From Chitinophagaceae bacterium (lineage in GTDB: Bacteria > Bacteroidota > Bacteroidia > Chitinophagales > Chitinophagaceae), in assembly GCA_025963615.1 (NCBI GenBank), contig JAOQAL010000327.1, forward strand, positions 1-10,472: a stretch of DNA of 10,472 nt, written 5' to 3'. The position numbers were made by a program, and so were the translations under genes. This document shows, one piece after another, positions 1 to 5,933 of this stretch; the first letter of the stretch is position 1; each line of letters starts with the position of its first letter. The notes below the pieces were generated by a model that worked only from the letters and a program-made list of their open reading frames with translations, did not search any database and was not told the DNA's origin.

Positions 1-1
1 C

Positions 2-1225
2 GCAGCTACCGTGGAGACAGGAGCCGTAGTGACCCTGAAAGTAACTACAACATTCCCTTATCTGGATCCCGATGACGCTCCGCAGGGAAGCGCCACCATA
101 CCCGTATATACATCACCGAGAGAACTGAGACCCGATGAAATAAAAGGATGGAGCTATAGTGGTGAGGGCAGCCTCGATGCGGATGTGTCGAAAGCCATTT
201 ATTCAGCGCCGGACCACGTGCCTTCCGCCAATCCCGAAGCCATCGCAGTAAACATCAACCTGCACCGCAAAGGCCAGTTCATGCTCATATCCAATATTAC
301 TATCCTGGGCGATGAAAAGGTTACCTACCTGCGGGTTGACGAGAATTATTTGAATCCAAATAATAAGGGGAAAGCTGCATTGTATCTCTATGGTTCCTTC
401 GGTGCAGATCCCGGTACATCCAAACGATCTGTGAAAATTGACGGTACGTCTGTGGACATCGATCTCTGGTCTCCTGGTATTCTCCGTTGCCTGATAGACC
501 GTGAAATCTTCGGGGCTATCGAGATCAGTTCCAATAACAAAGTCGTTGCCAGCTCAGTACTCCGTAAATTCAAAGGTGCCTTTTTGTATACCCGGTATCA
601 TGGCGGCGTATTAAATGCAGGCAGTCCCAATGCCCTGAAAGAAACTACTACATTTAACCTTGTATACCGCGGATTTGGTGCACCCTGTCCAACAGGTCTC
701 GATCTTTTATTTGAATTTGATGGTAGCCTGGCCGAAGGCACAGAAGCGCAATTCACGCTATCAGGCAGTGCCGCTGTAACAGCCCCTTCAGCCAACGGTT
801 GCCCGACTACTGCCAGTGTTTCTTTACCCAGTTCATCCGGCCTGCAACCGGTGAACCCATTATCAGTTTCCGGTTTTTCCATTTTTCATGGCTATGTAAA
901 CGATATTCAGGGGGGCATAGAAGTCAAAATTGATTATAACATCAATAATGTAGTGGACGGCGTTATAGTGCAGCGATCAGATTGCAACGGTACATCCTAC
1001 GATCCTCCCCGTACGCTGGGTGTTGGCTTCGAAGGATTTAACCTGAAACCGATCAACCTCCAGTTTTGGGGTACGGACGAACTGACGCTGAAAGACGGGG
1101 TTGAACTCAAAAGCGGGCGGCAGTCTACTGGCATCCTTATCGAAGCCTGGGATAACACGATCGGCAACCCCACCCATTACGAAACTGATGGACTGATGGC
1201 AGCGACTTTTGCGAATTCCTTTTGA
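2..1225 (+). CDS. Large secreted/surface protein with Ig-like and possible IPT/TIG-like regions, C-terminal part (5' end outside window)
   Basis: The reading frame is open from the first complete codon (position 2) to a TGA at 1223-1225. The first possible start in frame, a GTG at 11, is followed by no signal peptide, so the true start almost certainly lies upstream of the window. The visible ~407 residues are rich in beta-prone, Thr/Ser/Gly/Asn sequence. A stretch near visible residues 45-85 ('WSYSGEGSL', 'AIYSAPDHVPSANPEAIAV') has the 'G-G-x-Y-x-AP-x-x-VP-x-xNP' pattern of bacterial Ig-like repeats. The next stretch ('VTYLRVDENYLNP', 'LYLYGSFGADPG') resembles an IPT/TIG fold, which is less certain. 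Four Cys in the second half (CPTG, NGCP, DCNG and an earlier one) fit an extracytoplasmic protein with disulphides. There is no type IX sorting domain at the C-terminus, which ends 'TFANSF'. Exact function is not recognisable. Confidence 0.8.
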   Translation, partial: AATVETGAVVTLKVTTTFPYLDPDDAPQGSATIPVYTSPRELRPDEIKGWSYSGEGSLDADVSKAIYSAPDHVPSANPEAIAVNINLHRKGQFMLISNITILGDEKVTYLRVDENYLNPNNKGKAALYLYGSFGADPGTSKRSVKIDGTSVDIDLWSPGILRCLIDREIFGAIEISSNNKVVASSVLRKFKGAFLYTRYHGGVLNAGSPNALKETTTFNLVYRGFGAPCPTGLDLLFEFDGSLAEGTEAQFTLSGSAAVTAPSANGCPTTASVSLPSSSGLQPVNPLSVSGFSIFHGYVNDIQGGIEVKIDYNINNVVDGVIVQRSDCNGTSYDPPRTLGVGFEGFNLKPINLQFWGTDELTLKDGVELKSGRQSTGILIEAWDNTIGNPTHYETDGLMAATFANSF

Positions 1226-1248
1226 CAGTTAAAAGATTTATGACTCAC

Positions 1249-1283
1249 CAAAGGTCCCGGTTTTTATAAGGCCGGGGCCTTTG
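1249..1283 (+). terminator. Hairpin terminator candidate after the Ig-like protein gene
   Basis: The arms 1249-1260 (CAAAGGTCCCGG) and 1272-1283 (CCGGGGCCTTTG) form a 12-bp stem with one G-U pair and an 11-nt loop, starting 24 nt after the stop codon. The stem is strong, but no clean run of T follows it, so it may be an intrinsic terminator of reduced quality or an mRNA 3'-end stabilising hairpin. Confidence 0.6.
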
Positions 1284-1445
1284 CCATTTGGGCCAAATAA
1301 AAATTCGGCGGGCAATTTAATATGAAGTAAATTTATTTTCCCTTAACCCCATGTAACCGTCTTTCCTTACCCTCTATTTATTCCGGCCCTTGCATTTTTT
1401 TCCTGCCCTTCTACTTTATTTATTAATTATTAAAACCAAACATCA

Positions 1446-2189
1446 ATGAAGCAATCCAGATTTACCAGCATGCTATTTTGTGCAGCCATGGTATTTTTTT
1501 TAACCTCCTGTGGAGGAAGCGGCAGTGGCGAAAAAACCAGCGCCGACTCAACCGCTACCACTGACACAACCCCTACCGTAGCTGCCCCGGAAAAAAGCAC
1601 CATTGTCACCACACCACAAAGTATGATGATCGTAACACACAAGGTGTCCAATTTTGCAAAATGGCTGGCATCCTATGAAGAACATGATTCTATGCGGTTA
1701 GCTAATGGCCTGCATAGTTATGTAATAGGCCGCGGCTTGAAAGATTCGAACACCGTGTTTGTCGCCGTCAAAGCAGATGATATGGCCAAGGCAAAAACAT
1801 TTTCAAAAGATCCCAGCCTCAAGAAGGCCATGCAAAAAGGTGGCGTAACCGGGGCACCTTCGATTTCCTTTATTACGATTACTTTCCAGGATACTGCTGT
1901 TATCAACACCCCACTCCGTTCCAGGACTACGTTTACTGTTAAAGACTGGGATGCCTGGCAAAAAGCGTTTGAAGACGGCAAGCAGGAACGGATCGACAAT
2001 GGCATAACGGTAAGGGCATATGGTCATGATCCGGAGGACAATAAAAAGGTAGCGCTCGTAACAGCGGTAATGGATACTGCAAAAGCCTTTGCTTATTATA
2101 AGTCGGATGCGTTGAAAAAAAGAAGAGAAGCAAGCGGAGTTATAGGCGAACCCACCCGGTTTTTGTTCAATGTTGTGAAGCGCTATTGA
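1446..2189 (+). CDS. Lipoprotein with duplicated ABM-like (dimeric alpha-beta barrel) domain
   Basis: The 247-residue product starts with a lipoprotein signal peptide: basic 'MKQSR', a hydrophobic core, then the lipobox LTSC with lipidated Cys22. A low-complexity Gly/Ser/Thr/Pro linker follows to about residue 58. Two homologous segments come next, residues ~60-147 and ~160-245. Both begin with a beta strand ('MIVTHKV' and 'TTFTVKD') and share an 'F/W-x-x-W' helix, an 'NG-(L/I)' turn, a central strand ('VFVAVKADD' and 'VALVTAVMD'), a 'S(K)D(P/A)xLKK' helix and a closing 'GV-x-G-x-P' strand. This is the ferredoxin-like plait of ABM/stress-responsive dimeric barrel proteins, and two copies could form a barrel within one chain. 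No acidic stretch follows Cys22, so surface export by the usual Bacteroidota lipoprotein signal is not evident and a periplasmic location is more likely. The start is fixed by the signal peptide; no Shine-Dalgarno is visible. Substrate is unknown. Confidence 0.88.
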   Translation: MKQSRFTSMLFCAAMVFFLTSCGGSGSGEKTSADSTATTDTTPTVAAPEKSTIVTTPQSMMIVTHKVSNFAKWLASYEEHDSMRLANGLHSYVIGRGLKDSNTVFVAVKADDMAKAKTFSKDPSLKKAMQKGGVTGAPSISFITITFQDTAVINTPLRSRTTFTVKDWDAWQKAFEDGKQERIDNGITVRAYGHDPEDNKKVALVTAVMDTAKAFAYYKSDALKKRREASGVIGEPTRFLFNVVKRY

Positions 2190-2214
2190 CATAAAAATTG
2201 AGATAAACAGATTT

Positions 2215-2247
2215 AAAGGATGAAGTCATTGCTTCATCCTTTTTTTT
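2215..2247 (+). terminator. Intrinsic terminator of the lipoprotein gene
   Basis: AAAGGATGAAG (2215-2225) pairs perfectly with CTTCATCCTTT (2232-2242) around a 6-nt loop, followed directly by further T residues to 2247. It lies 26 nt after the lipoprotein stop codon. The A tract on the left and T tract on the right mean it could also act on the minus strand. Confidence 0.9.
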
Positions 2248-2312
2248 ATGCTTAGGCTCAACAGGAAAACAGAAAACTATGTGATGCAGCTCATGAAAAG
2301 CTTCGAGCTATG

Positions 2313-2460
2313 AGCTGCAAGCTGCAAGACCTATAGCTTTGTAACTAACTTAGGTCTGGCAGCTCCCAGCTTCTCTCAGTTCTGTAACTTACTTCAGTCT
2401 TGCAGCTTATAGCTTGCAGCTTTTTCAGTCTCGCAGCTCATAGCTAGCGGCTAGCAGCTC
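2313..2460. repeat. AGCT-rich structured intergenic repeat cluster
   Basis: An imperfect inverted repeat joins 2313-2333 with 2351-2371 (18 of 21 positions pair, 17-nt loop), including a perfect 7-bp core AGACCTA/TAGGTCT. Two direct copies of a 32-nt unit lie at 2341-2372 and 2384-2415 (25 of 32 identical). A third partial copy at 2426-2445 matches the second at 18 of 20 positions (CAGTCTnGCAGCTnATAGCT). AGCT, GCAGCT and TAGC words continue to 2460, and related AGCT words begin at about 2287. The cluster sits between two convergent genes and overlaps the last codons of the hydrolase gene on the minus strand. It resembles AGCT-rich intergenic repeats I associate with Bacteroidota genomes, but family membership is not checked. 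Confidence 0.7.
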
Positions 2461-3364
2461 TTACACCCGTCTGTTTACTTTTCAGTTTATCAAACATGGC
2501 CCTGACAGATCTCGTTGTGGAAATTTTATTTTGCCCATACACGGGATGCTTGCTCAGGTCAATTTCCTTTACCAACTCGTCCTTTGACTTACCCGCTTTG
2601 ATTCCCTTGCGCACCTGGTGAAGCATATCTTCCAGGTAAGCCCGTTGTTGTCTTAAATTTTCCGTCGTACCCAATTCCCCATGCCCGGGAACTACAGTTT
2701 TTACATCCCACAACGCCAGCGTATCCAGCACGGTCAGCCATCGGTCGTAATCAGCATGAGGGTCGGCTACATTGTTTCCCCAGGGATTTCCGTTCACAAA
2801 AAGATCCCCGGTAACCAAAATCTTTTCTTTCGGAAGAAAAGCCACGGCATCACCCAACGTATGTGCAGGACCCATTTTAATCAGCTCTACCCGGTGTTCA
2901 CCATCATCAAACACAAGGCGTCGGTCAAAAGTCAGCGAAGGAAATTCCCGGCGCCATCCTTCCAGGCTCCGGCCGCTGTAGTTCTGATCCCATTCCCGCT
3001 GTCCCAGGGTCTTCATTTCGCTTGCCGTTTCCTTAGTTGAAACGATGGTGGCCCCCGAATCCACAAACACACAGTTTCCAAAGCTATGGTCGTGGTGATA
3101 GTGCGTATTGAAAACAAAGCGTACAGGCTTCACCGTTGTTTTTCGTATTTCCTGCATAATGTTCAGGGCGCCCCATGGATAATTGGCATCGATTGCCACC
3201 ACGTAATCCCTAAACACAACCCAAAGGCAATTGGCAGACCTTTGTTGCAATTCATCACCGGCATAATAGTATACGCCGGGCGCCAGTTCACGCACAGGTA
3301 ATGTTTGTGCGAATAGCGAACCGGTCATAAACAAACTGGCGAGCCAGGGAAATATTTGCTTCAT
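2444..3364 (-). CDS. Exported metallo-beta-lactamase-fold metallo-hydrolase
   Basis: The 306-residue protein has an N-terminal signal peptide (about residues 1-19, cleavage near 'LFAQ'), so it acts in the periplasm or outside the cell. The binuclear metal site of the superfamily is complete. HxHxDH is present as H88, H90, D92 and H93 ('THYHHDH'), with the third His H168 in 'GPAHTLGD', the bridging Asp D187 in 'VTGDLF' and the final His H228 in 'VPGHG'. The usual Asp at the end of the first strands is D59 ('AIDAN'). The Asp bridge and the order of ligands are closer to the glyoxalase II/general hydrolase pattern than to a proven carbapenemase. A beta-lactamase activity should not be assumed. 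The start follows from the signal peptide. The C-terminal 'RAASR' and the TAG stop lie in the neighbouring repeat cluster. It faces the lipoprotein gene convergently and may be the last gene of a minus-strand unit starting at 4956. Confidence 0.9.
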   Translation of the reverse strand: MKQIFPWLASLFMTGSLFAQTLPVRELAPGVYYYAGDELQQRSANCLWVVFRDYVVAIDANYPWGALNIMQEIRKTTVKPVRFVFNTHYHHDHSFGNCVFVDSGATIVSTKETASEMKTLGQREWDQNYSGRSLEGWRREFPSLTFDRRLVFDDGEHRVELIKMGPAHTLGDAVAFLPKEKILVTGDLFVNGNPWGNNVADPHADYDRWLTVLDTLALWDVKTVVPGHGELGTTENLRQQRAYLEDMLHQVRKGIKAGKSKDELVKEIDLSKHPVYGQNKISTTRSVRAMFDKLKSKQTGVRAASR

Positions 3365-3400
3365 TTAATTAACTATTTAATGCTACACGGACTTTCAAAT

Positions 3401-3676
3401 CTATCCAATAATGATTGAACTGCCGATCGGCGAGATATAATTATCGCTAGTGGTTAAATGCCAGGAGAAATGGCATCTTTTTTTGAGTTGATCCGAAAAG
3501 ATAACTGGTGGCGTCTTATCCCGATCATATACCCACAATTCAATGTCATTAACTCTCCCGTTAAACGAGCCGAAGTTTTGCTGATAACGAGATGCCATGG
3601 GTCTCCGATAAAAAAATTCAACTCGCATAGAAGTTAAGGAGTTGGCCACGTTGTGGCCTCCACGAGGATCCAGCAT
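3401..3676 (-). CDS. Small hypothetical ORF (doubtful)
   Basis: A 91-codon ATG ORF lies 8 nt after the stop of the beta-barrel gene and ends 36 nt before the hydrolase start. This tight same-strand spacing would suit an operon member. Composition is plausible for a protein ('DIELWVYDRDKTPPV', balanced charged and aromatic residues), but there is no signal peptide, membrane segment or motif I recognise. The frame stays open upstream to a TAA at 3737-3739, inside the 3' end of the barrel gene, so this may be the remnant of a longer gene rather than an intact one. I cannot assign a function. Confidence 0.35.
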   Translation of the reverse strand: MLDPRGGHNVANSLTSMRVEFFYRRPMASRYQQNFGSFNGRVNDIELWVYDRDKTPPVIFSDQLKKRCHFSWHLTTSDNYISPIGSSIIIG

Positions 3677-3684
3677 CTTGTAAA

Positions 3685-4956
3685 TTAAAACCTGTACCCC
3701 AGTAAAAAATAAAAACGTTTTGTAGGAGATTTCAGATTAGAATATGATGACATTCCGTTTCCTTTTTCAAACCTCGCTTCTAAAGAGTAATGATTATACT
3801 TTGTTCCCAAACCGATAATGTAACCCTGTTCATAATTTCTCGTATCCCTCAAGGCCGGTCCGTTTTTTATCGTTTCTGTAGTATAAACAGTTGTGATCTG
3901 CTTTTGCTCATTCTTTTCGCTAATGATAAGTCCATTCGACATACCTGCATTGATATATATAAACGCCGCACTAACCGGAAATGTATATCTCACTAAACCA
4001 TTGAACTTAATATAGGAAAAAGCAAATGAGGTCGTAGTCTTATTGGAATAATTGTCATTCGGGTGAGCTTCATAAACTCCATCCGTTTTGTAAGATGAAT
4101 ATATAAGCTCCGCGTTAATTGAAAGTTTTTTAAGGTCCCGGTGCAAATAAATATTATAAAATAAACCTGCTGCAAATGCGGTTGATTGAGGGAAATTGGT
4201 GTTTGCAATTTCATTGACAGATGAAGCAGAGCTGCTAAAAGTCAATTTGGTGACTGCTAACCCGGCCAAAACACCGAATTCTGACTTATTTTTTCCAATC
4301 TCTTTTTGATATCCCGGGTTTACTCCCTGACAAGTATAATAGTCCCTGAATAAATTCTGCATATTTTTCAAAGTATATGACATTCTTTCAATCTTTCGAT
4401 ATAAACCAGCACATTCCTGCAAATACACCTTAAGACTATTTTTATAGCCTTCATTTTTAACAAGCATTGAAATTCCGTCAACCGTTTTCAGATATTCTTT
4501 ATATCGCAACAATTCATATCCACTTTCCCCCTTTATAAAAAAACTCTCCTTTTCATTAAAATCCTTTAAATAATATAATGGTTTATTACCCGTAACCAGT
4601 GCCTCCAGAAATACAGTATCCTTACTAAATATAAAATCCGGCGAGTTGTCTAATTCATTAATTCGCTGCGAACTTTTTTCCAGGGAAACGATGGCACTGA
4701 CATAATTTTGATTCGCAACATGAAAAGCAGTTATTTCATCCGGCTTATAAAAAATCTTATTCTCACTATTTTCCTTTTTGAATTCGATCCGTCTTGGCGT
4801 TTTTTCCCAATAACGATAATCTATCTCGCCTCTGATGGTGTCCTGGTTTATGTTTACTACATATGCATTTTGGAAATTTTGCTGGCTTCGTGCATTCTTT
4901 TGAAACAGAGTTATAGATACCAGGCAAATAATCTTTAGCAGAAAAATCTTGTTCAT
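3685..4956 (-). CDS. Outer-membrane beta-barrel (porin-like) protein
   Basis: The 423-residue product begins with a signal peptide (about 1-25, 'MNKIFLLKIICLV' then cleavage near 'ARSQQ'). Residues ~31-80 hold an N-terminal module common in Bacteroidota envelope proteins ('VVNINQDTIRGEIDYRYW', then 'IEFK' and 'DEITAFHV'). A helical stretch with Cys182 and Cys209 ('ECAGLY', 'YYTCQG') follows at ~165-215. From ~225 to the end are alternating polar/hydrophobic strands typical of a barrel ('FGVLAGLAVTKLTF', 'AAGLFYNIYL', 'LSINAELIYSSY', 'YIIGLGTKY', 'FYFLLGYRF'), closing with the C-terminal Phe that marks outer-membrane insertion. Its ligand or role is unknown. The gene is visibly more AT-rich than the ligase and Ig-like genes in this window, which could reflect transfer or fast divergence. 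A candidate promoter lies just upstream. Confidence 0.85.
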   Translation of the reverse strand: MNKIFLLKIICLVSITLFQKNARSQQNFQNAYVVNINQDTIRGEIDYRYWEKTPRRIEFKKENSENKIFYKPDEITAFHVANQNYVSAIVSLEKSSQRINELDNSPDFIFSKDTVFLEALVTGNKPLYYLKDFNEKESFFIKGESGYELLRYKEYLKTVDGISMLVKNEGYKNSLKVYLQECAGLYRKIERMSYTLKNMQNLFRDYYTCQGVNPGYQKEIGKNKSEFGVLAGLAVTKLTFSSSASSVNEIANTNFPQSTAFAAGLFYNIYLHRDLKKLSINAELIYSSYKTDGVYEAHPNDNYSNKTTTSFAFSYIKFNGLVRYTFPVSAAFIYINAGMSNGLIISEKNEQKQITTVYTTETIKNGPALRDTRNYEQGYIIGLGTKYNHYSLEARFEKGNGMSSYSNLKSPTKRFYFLLGYRF

Positions 4957-4971
4957 TCGGTTAGGGGTTGA

Positions 4972-5004
4972 CGAAAGTATTCTTAAGTTGCTAATATAAC
5001 CAAA
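4972..5004 (-). promoter_or_regulatory. Candidate Bacteroidota-type promoter of the beta-barrel gene
   Basis: Read on the minus strand, TTTG (5004-5001) is followed after 21 nt by TACTTTCG (4979-4972), which matches the -7 consensus TAnnTTTG at all defined positions but one, with near-ideal spacing. The implied transcription start would be about 10-15 nt before the ATG at 4956, a very short leader. In an AT-rich stretch such matches also arise by chance. Confidence 0.35.
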
Positions 5005-5220
5005 TTGCCATACACATTTTGAAAATCACCAATACATGAAACGATCTTAACCTGTTCAGCATTTTTTTGCCGGACATAGTCTATTGGTTTACCATTAGCT
5101 TTCGCATTACCCACTTCTATTCCAATCTAGTTCCTTTATCAGAAGTTTAATTTGTCGCAATTATCAATACCAGTAATTGCTTGTAGCCTCATTACGAACC
5201 AAGGCTTAGTACCCTGTTGG

Positions 5221-5292
5221 AAAATATTTTTATGGAAATATTTTAGGCCGGCAGCCACGGTCAGGCCTACTTTTTTTTGCACAAAAAAAGTA
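5221..5292. repeat. Three consecutive hairpins, including a T-run/A-run element
   Basis: Three inverted repeats follow one another. AAAATATTT (5221-5229) pairs with AAATATTTT (5236-5244). AGGCC (5245-5249) pairs with GGCCT (5264-5268). The ten bases at 5268-5277 (TAC plus seven T) pair perfectly with 5283-5292 (seven A plus GTA) across a 5-nt loop. The last stem begins 11 nt past the DinB-like stop and may end that minus-strand transcript, although no T tract follows it in that direction. The T-run/GCAC/A-run form resembles small repeats I associate with Bacteroidota intergenic DNA. Confidence 0.55.
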
Positions 5293-5302
5293 AGAGCAAG
5301 AA

Positions 5303-5782
5303 TCAATTCTCAAACAATCTTGCCAGGTAACTTATCTGGGTTGTATGCACCACCTCATGTTCTGTAATTCCTATCACCAGGTGCAAAAAAGAATATTTTC
5401 TACCCGGCACTATCGCATCCAGTTTTTCATCCGCTGCAGCGGCGATAGCGTTGGCTAAGTCAATAGTAGCTTTTTCAAATGCTGATTTTATATCTTCCCA
5501 TTCATCTTCTCCCAGCGAATTAAACCGCTTCCAGTCAACTTCAGAGTTCATGTCAATATCAAATGCAGCATCTCCTTCAAGTTTTTTAATACAGAATATT
5601 TTCCATTGGGTCATATGGCATACAATCTCAACAATTGAATTAGGAAACCCTTTTAACTTTTTTACAGCGGTATCCGCATCAATTTCATTAATGATAGTTG
5701 TAAAATTGGACGAATACCAGGTATCCCCATCTAATGTATTCCTGAATTCCTGCGCCAGTTTTTTATTGATTTCCTTTATCAT
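5303..5782 (-). CDS. DinB/YfiT-family protein
   Basis: The 159-residue length and helical profile fit the DinB/YfiT four-helix-bundle family, whose members bind a divalent metal through three His and in some cases act as bacillithiol- or mycothiol-type transferases. The expected ligands are visible: H56 in the second helix ('VCHMTQWK', matching the family's H-x-x-x-W) and the H142-x-x-x-H146 pair in the last helix ('EHEVVHTTQISYL'). A short acidic/aromatic region ('DEWEDIKSAFEKA') separates them. There is no signal peptide, so it is cytoplasmic. No neighbour shares an evident role, and both flanks are repeat-rich intergenic DNA, so it is probably a single-gene unit. The substrate cannot be told from sequence; many family members are of unknown function. 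Confidence 0.85.
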   Translation of the reverse strand: MIKEINKKLAQEFRNTLDGDTWYSSNFTTIINEIDADTAVKKLKGFPNSIVEIVCHMTQWKIFCIKKLEGDAAFDIDMNSEVDWKRFNSLGEDEWEDIKSAFEKATIDLANAIAAAADEKLDAIVPGRKYSFLHLVIGITEHEVVHTTQISYLARLFEN

Positions 5783-5842
5783 GATTATTGGTTCTTTTTA
5801 AGTCATTAAATTTCATGCCGGATTTATTAAACTACCATTTTT

Positions 5843-5931
5843 CTCTCTGTGCCTCCCTGGTTCAAAACAATAATCTCCAAAGGCATTCTCTGTGCCTCTC
5901 TGTGCCACCCTGCCTCCGTGGTTCAAAACAA
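5843..5931. repeat. CTGTGCCTC / GGTTCAAAACAA intergenic repeat, two copies
   Basis: One copy spans 5843-5870 and a longer copy spans 5887-5931. Both contain CTCTGTGCC words and a CCTCCnTGGTTCAAAACAA-type end; the 12-nt GGTTCAAAACAA is identical at 5859-5870 and 5920-5931. The second copy carries extra internal CTCTGTGCC and CCTG units. It ends 2 nt from the ligase stop codon (TAG, 5936-5934 on the minus strand). It resembles the 'CACAGAGG / GGCACAGAG' short intergenic repeats known from diverse bacteria; mobility is not evident. Confidence 0.65.
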
Positions 5932-5933
5932 CC

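Larger units (their letters stand above)
4957..5302. other. Intergenic gap with possible decayed coding remnant
   Basis: There is no intact gene in this 346-bp gap. On the minus strand the frame ending at TAA 4983-4985 is open back to a TAG at 5127-5129. From a GTG at 5114 it would encode 43 residues of protein-like composition ('GKPIDYVRQKNAEQ', 'VKIVSCIGDFQN'). A second open stretch in another frame lies just upstream, about 5150-5220 ('TKPWFVMRLQAITGID'). Together they may be remains of a broken gene. The part at 5221-5292 is a cluster of hairpins listed separately. Confidence 0.3.

Noticed and set aside
598..882. Minus-strand ORF inside the Ig-like protein gene
   Set aside because: It is a shadow of the plus-strand coding frame with no start signals or recognisable domain.
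1390..1419. Possible promoter TTGC / TACTTTAT before the lipoprotein gene
   Set aside because: The -7 part matches only four of six defined positions and the -33 part is incomplete; too weak in AT-rich DNA.
2444..3364. Antibiotic-resistance beta-lactamase call for the metallo-hydrolase
   Set aside because: The fold and metal ligands are clear, but they are shared by many hydrolases; nothing here shows beta-lactam hydrolysis.
3644..3658. GGCCAC / GTGGCC palindrome
   Set aside because: It is a short hairpin inside the doubtful 91-codon ORF, with no T tract and no second copy nearby; a terminator or operator is not supported.
5152..5367. 71-codon plus-strand ORF
   Set aside because: It runs through the hairpin cluster (its 'TFFCTKKV' residues come from the T-run/A-run repeat) and overlaps the end of the DinB-like gene.
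5451..5801. 116-codon plus-strand ORF antisense to the DinB-like gene
   Set aside because: The minus-strand frame has a recognisable family, conserved His ligands and full length; the plus-strand product has no recognisable features.
5843..5931. Possible CRISPR array from direct repeats
   Set aside because: There are only two unequal copies with no regular spacer length and no cas genes nearby.
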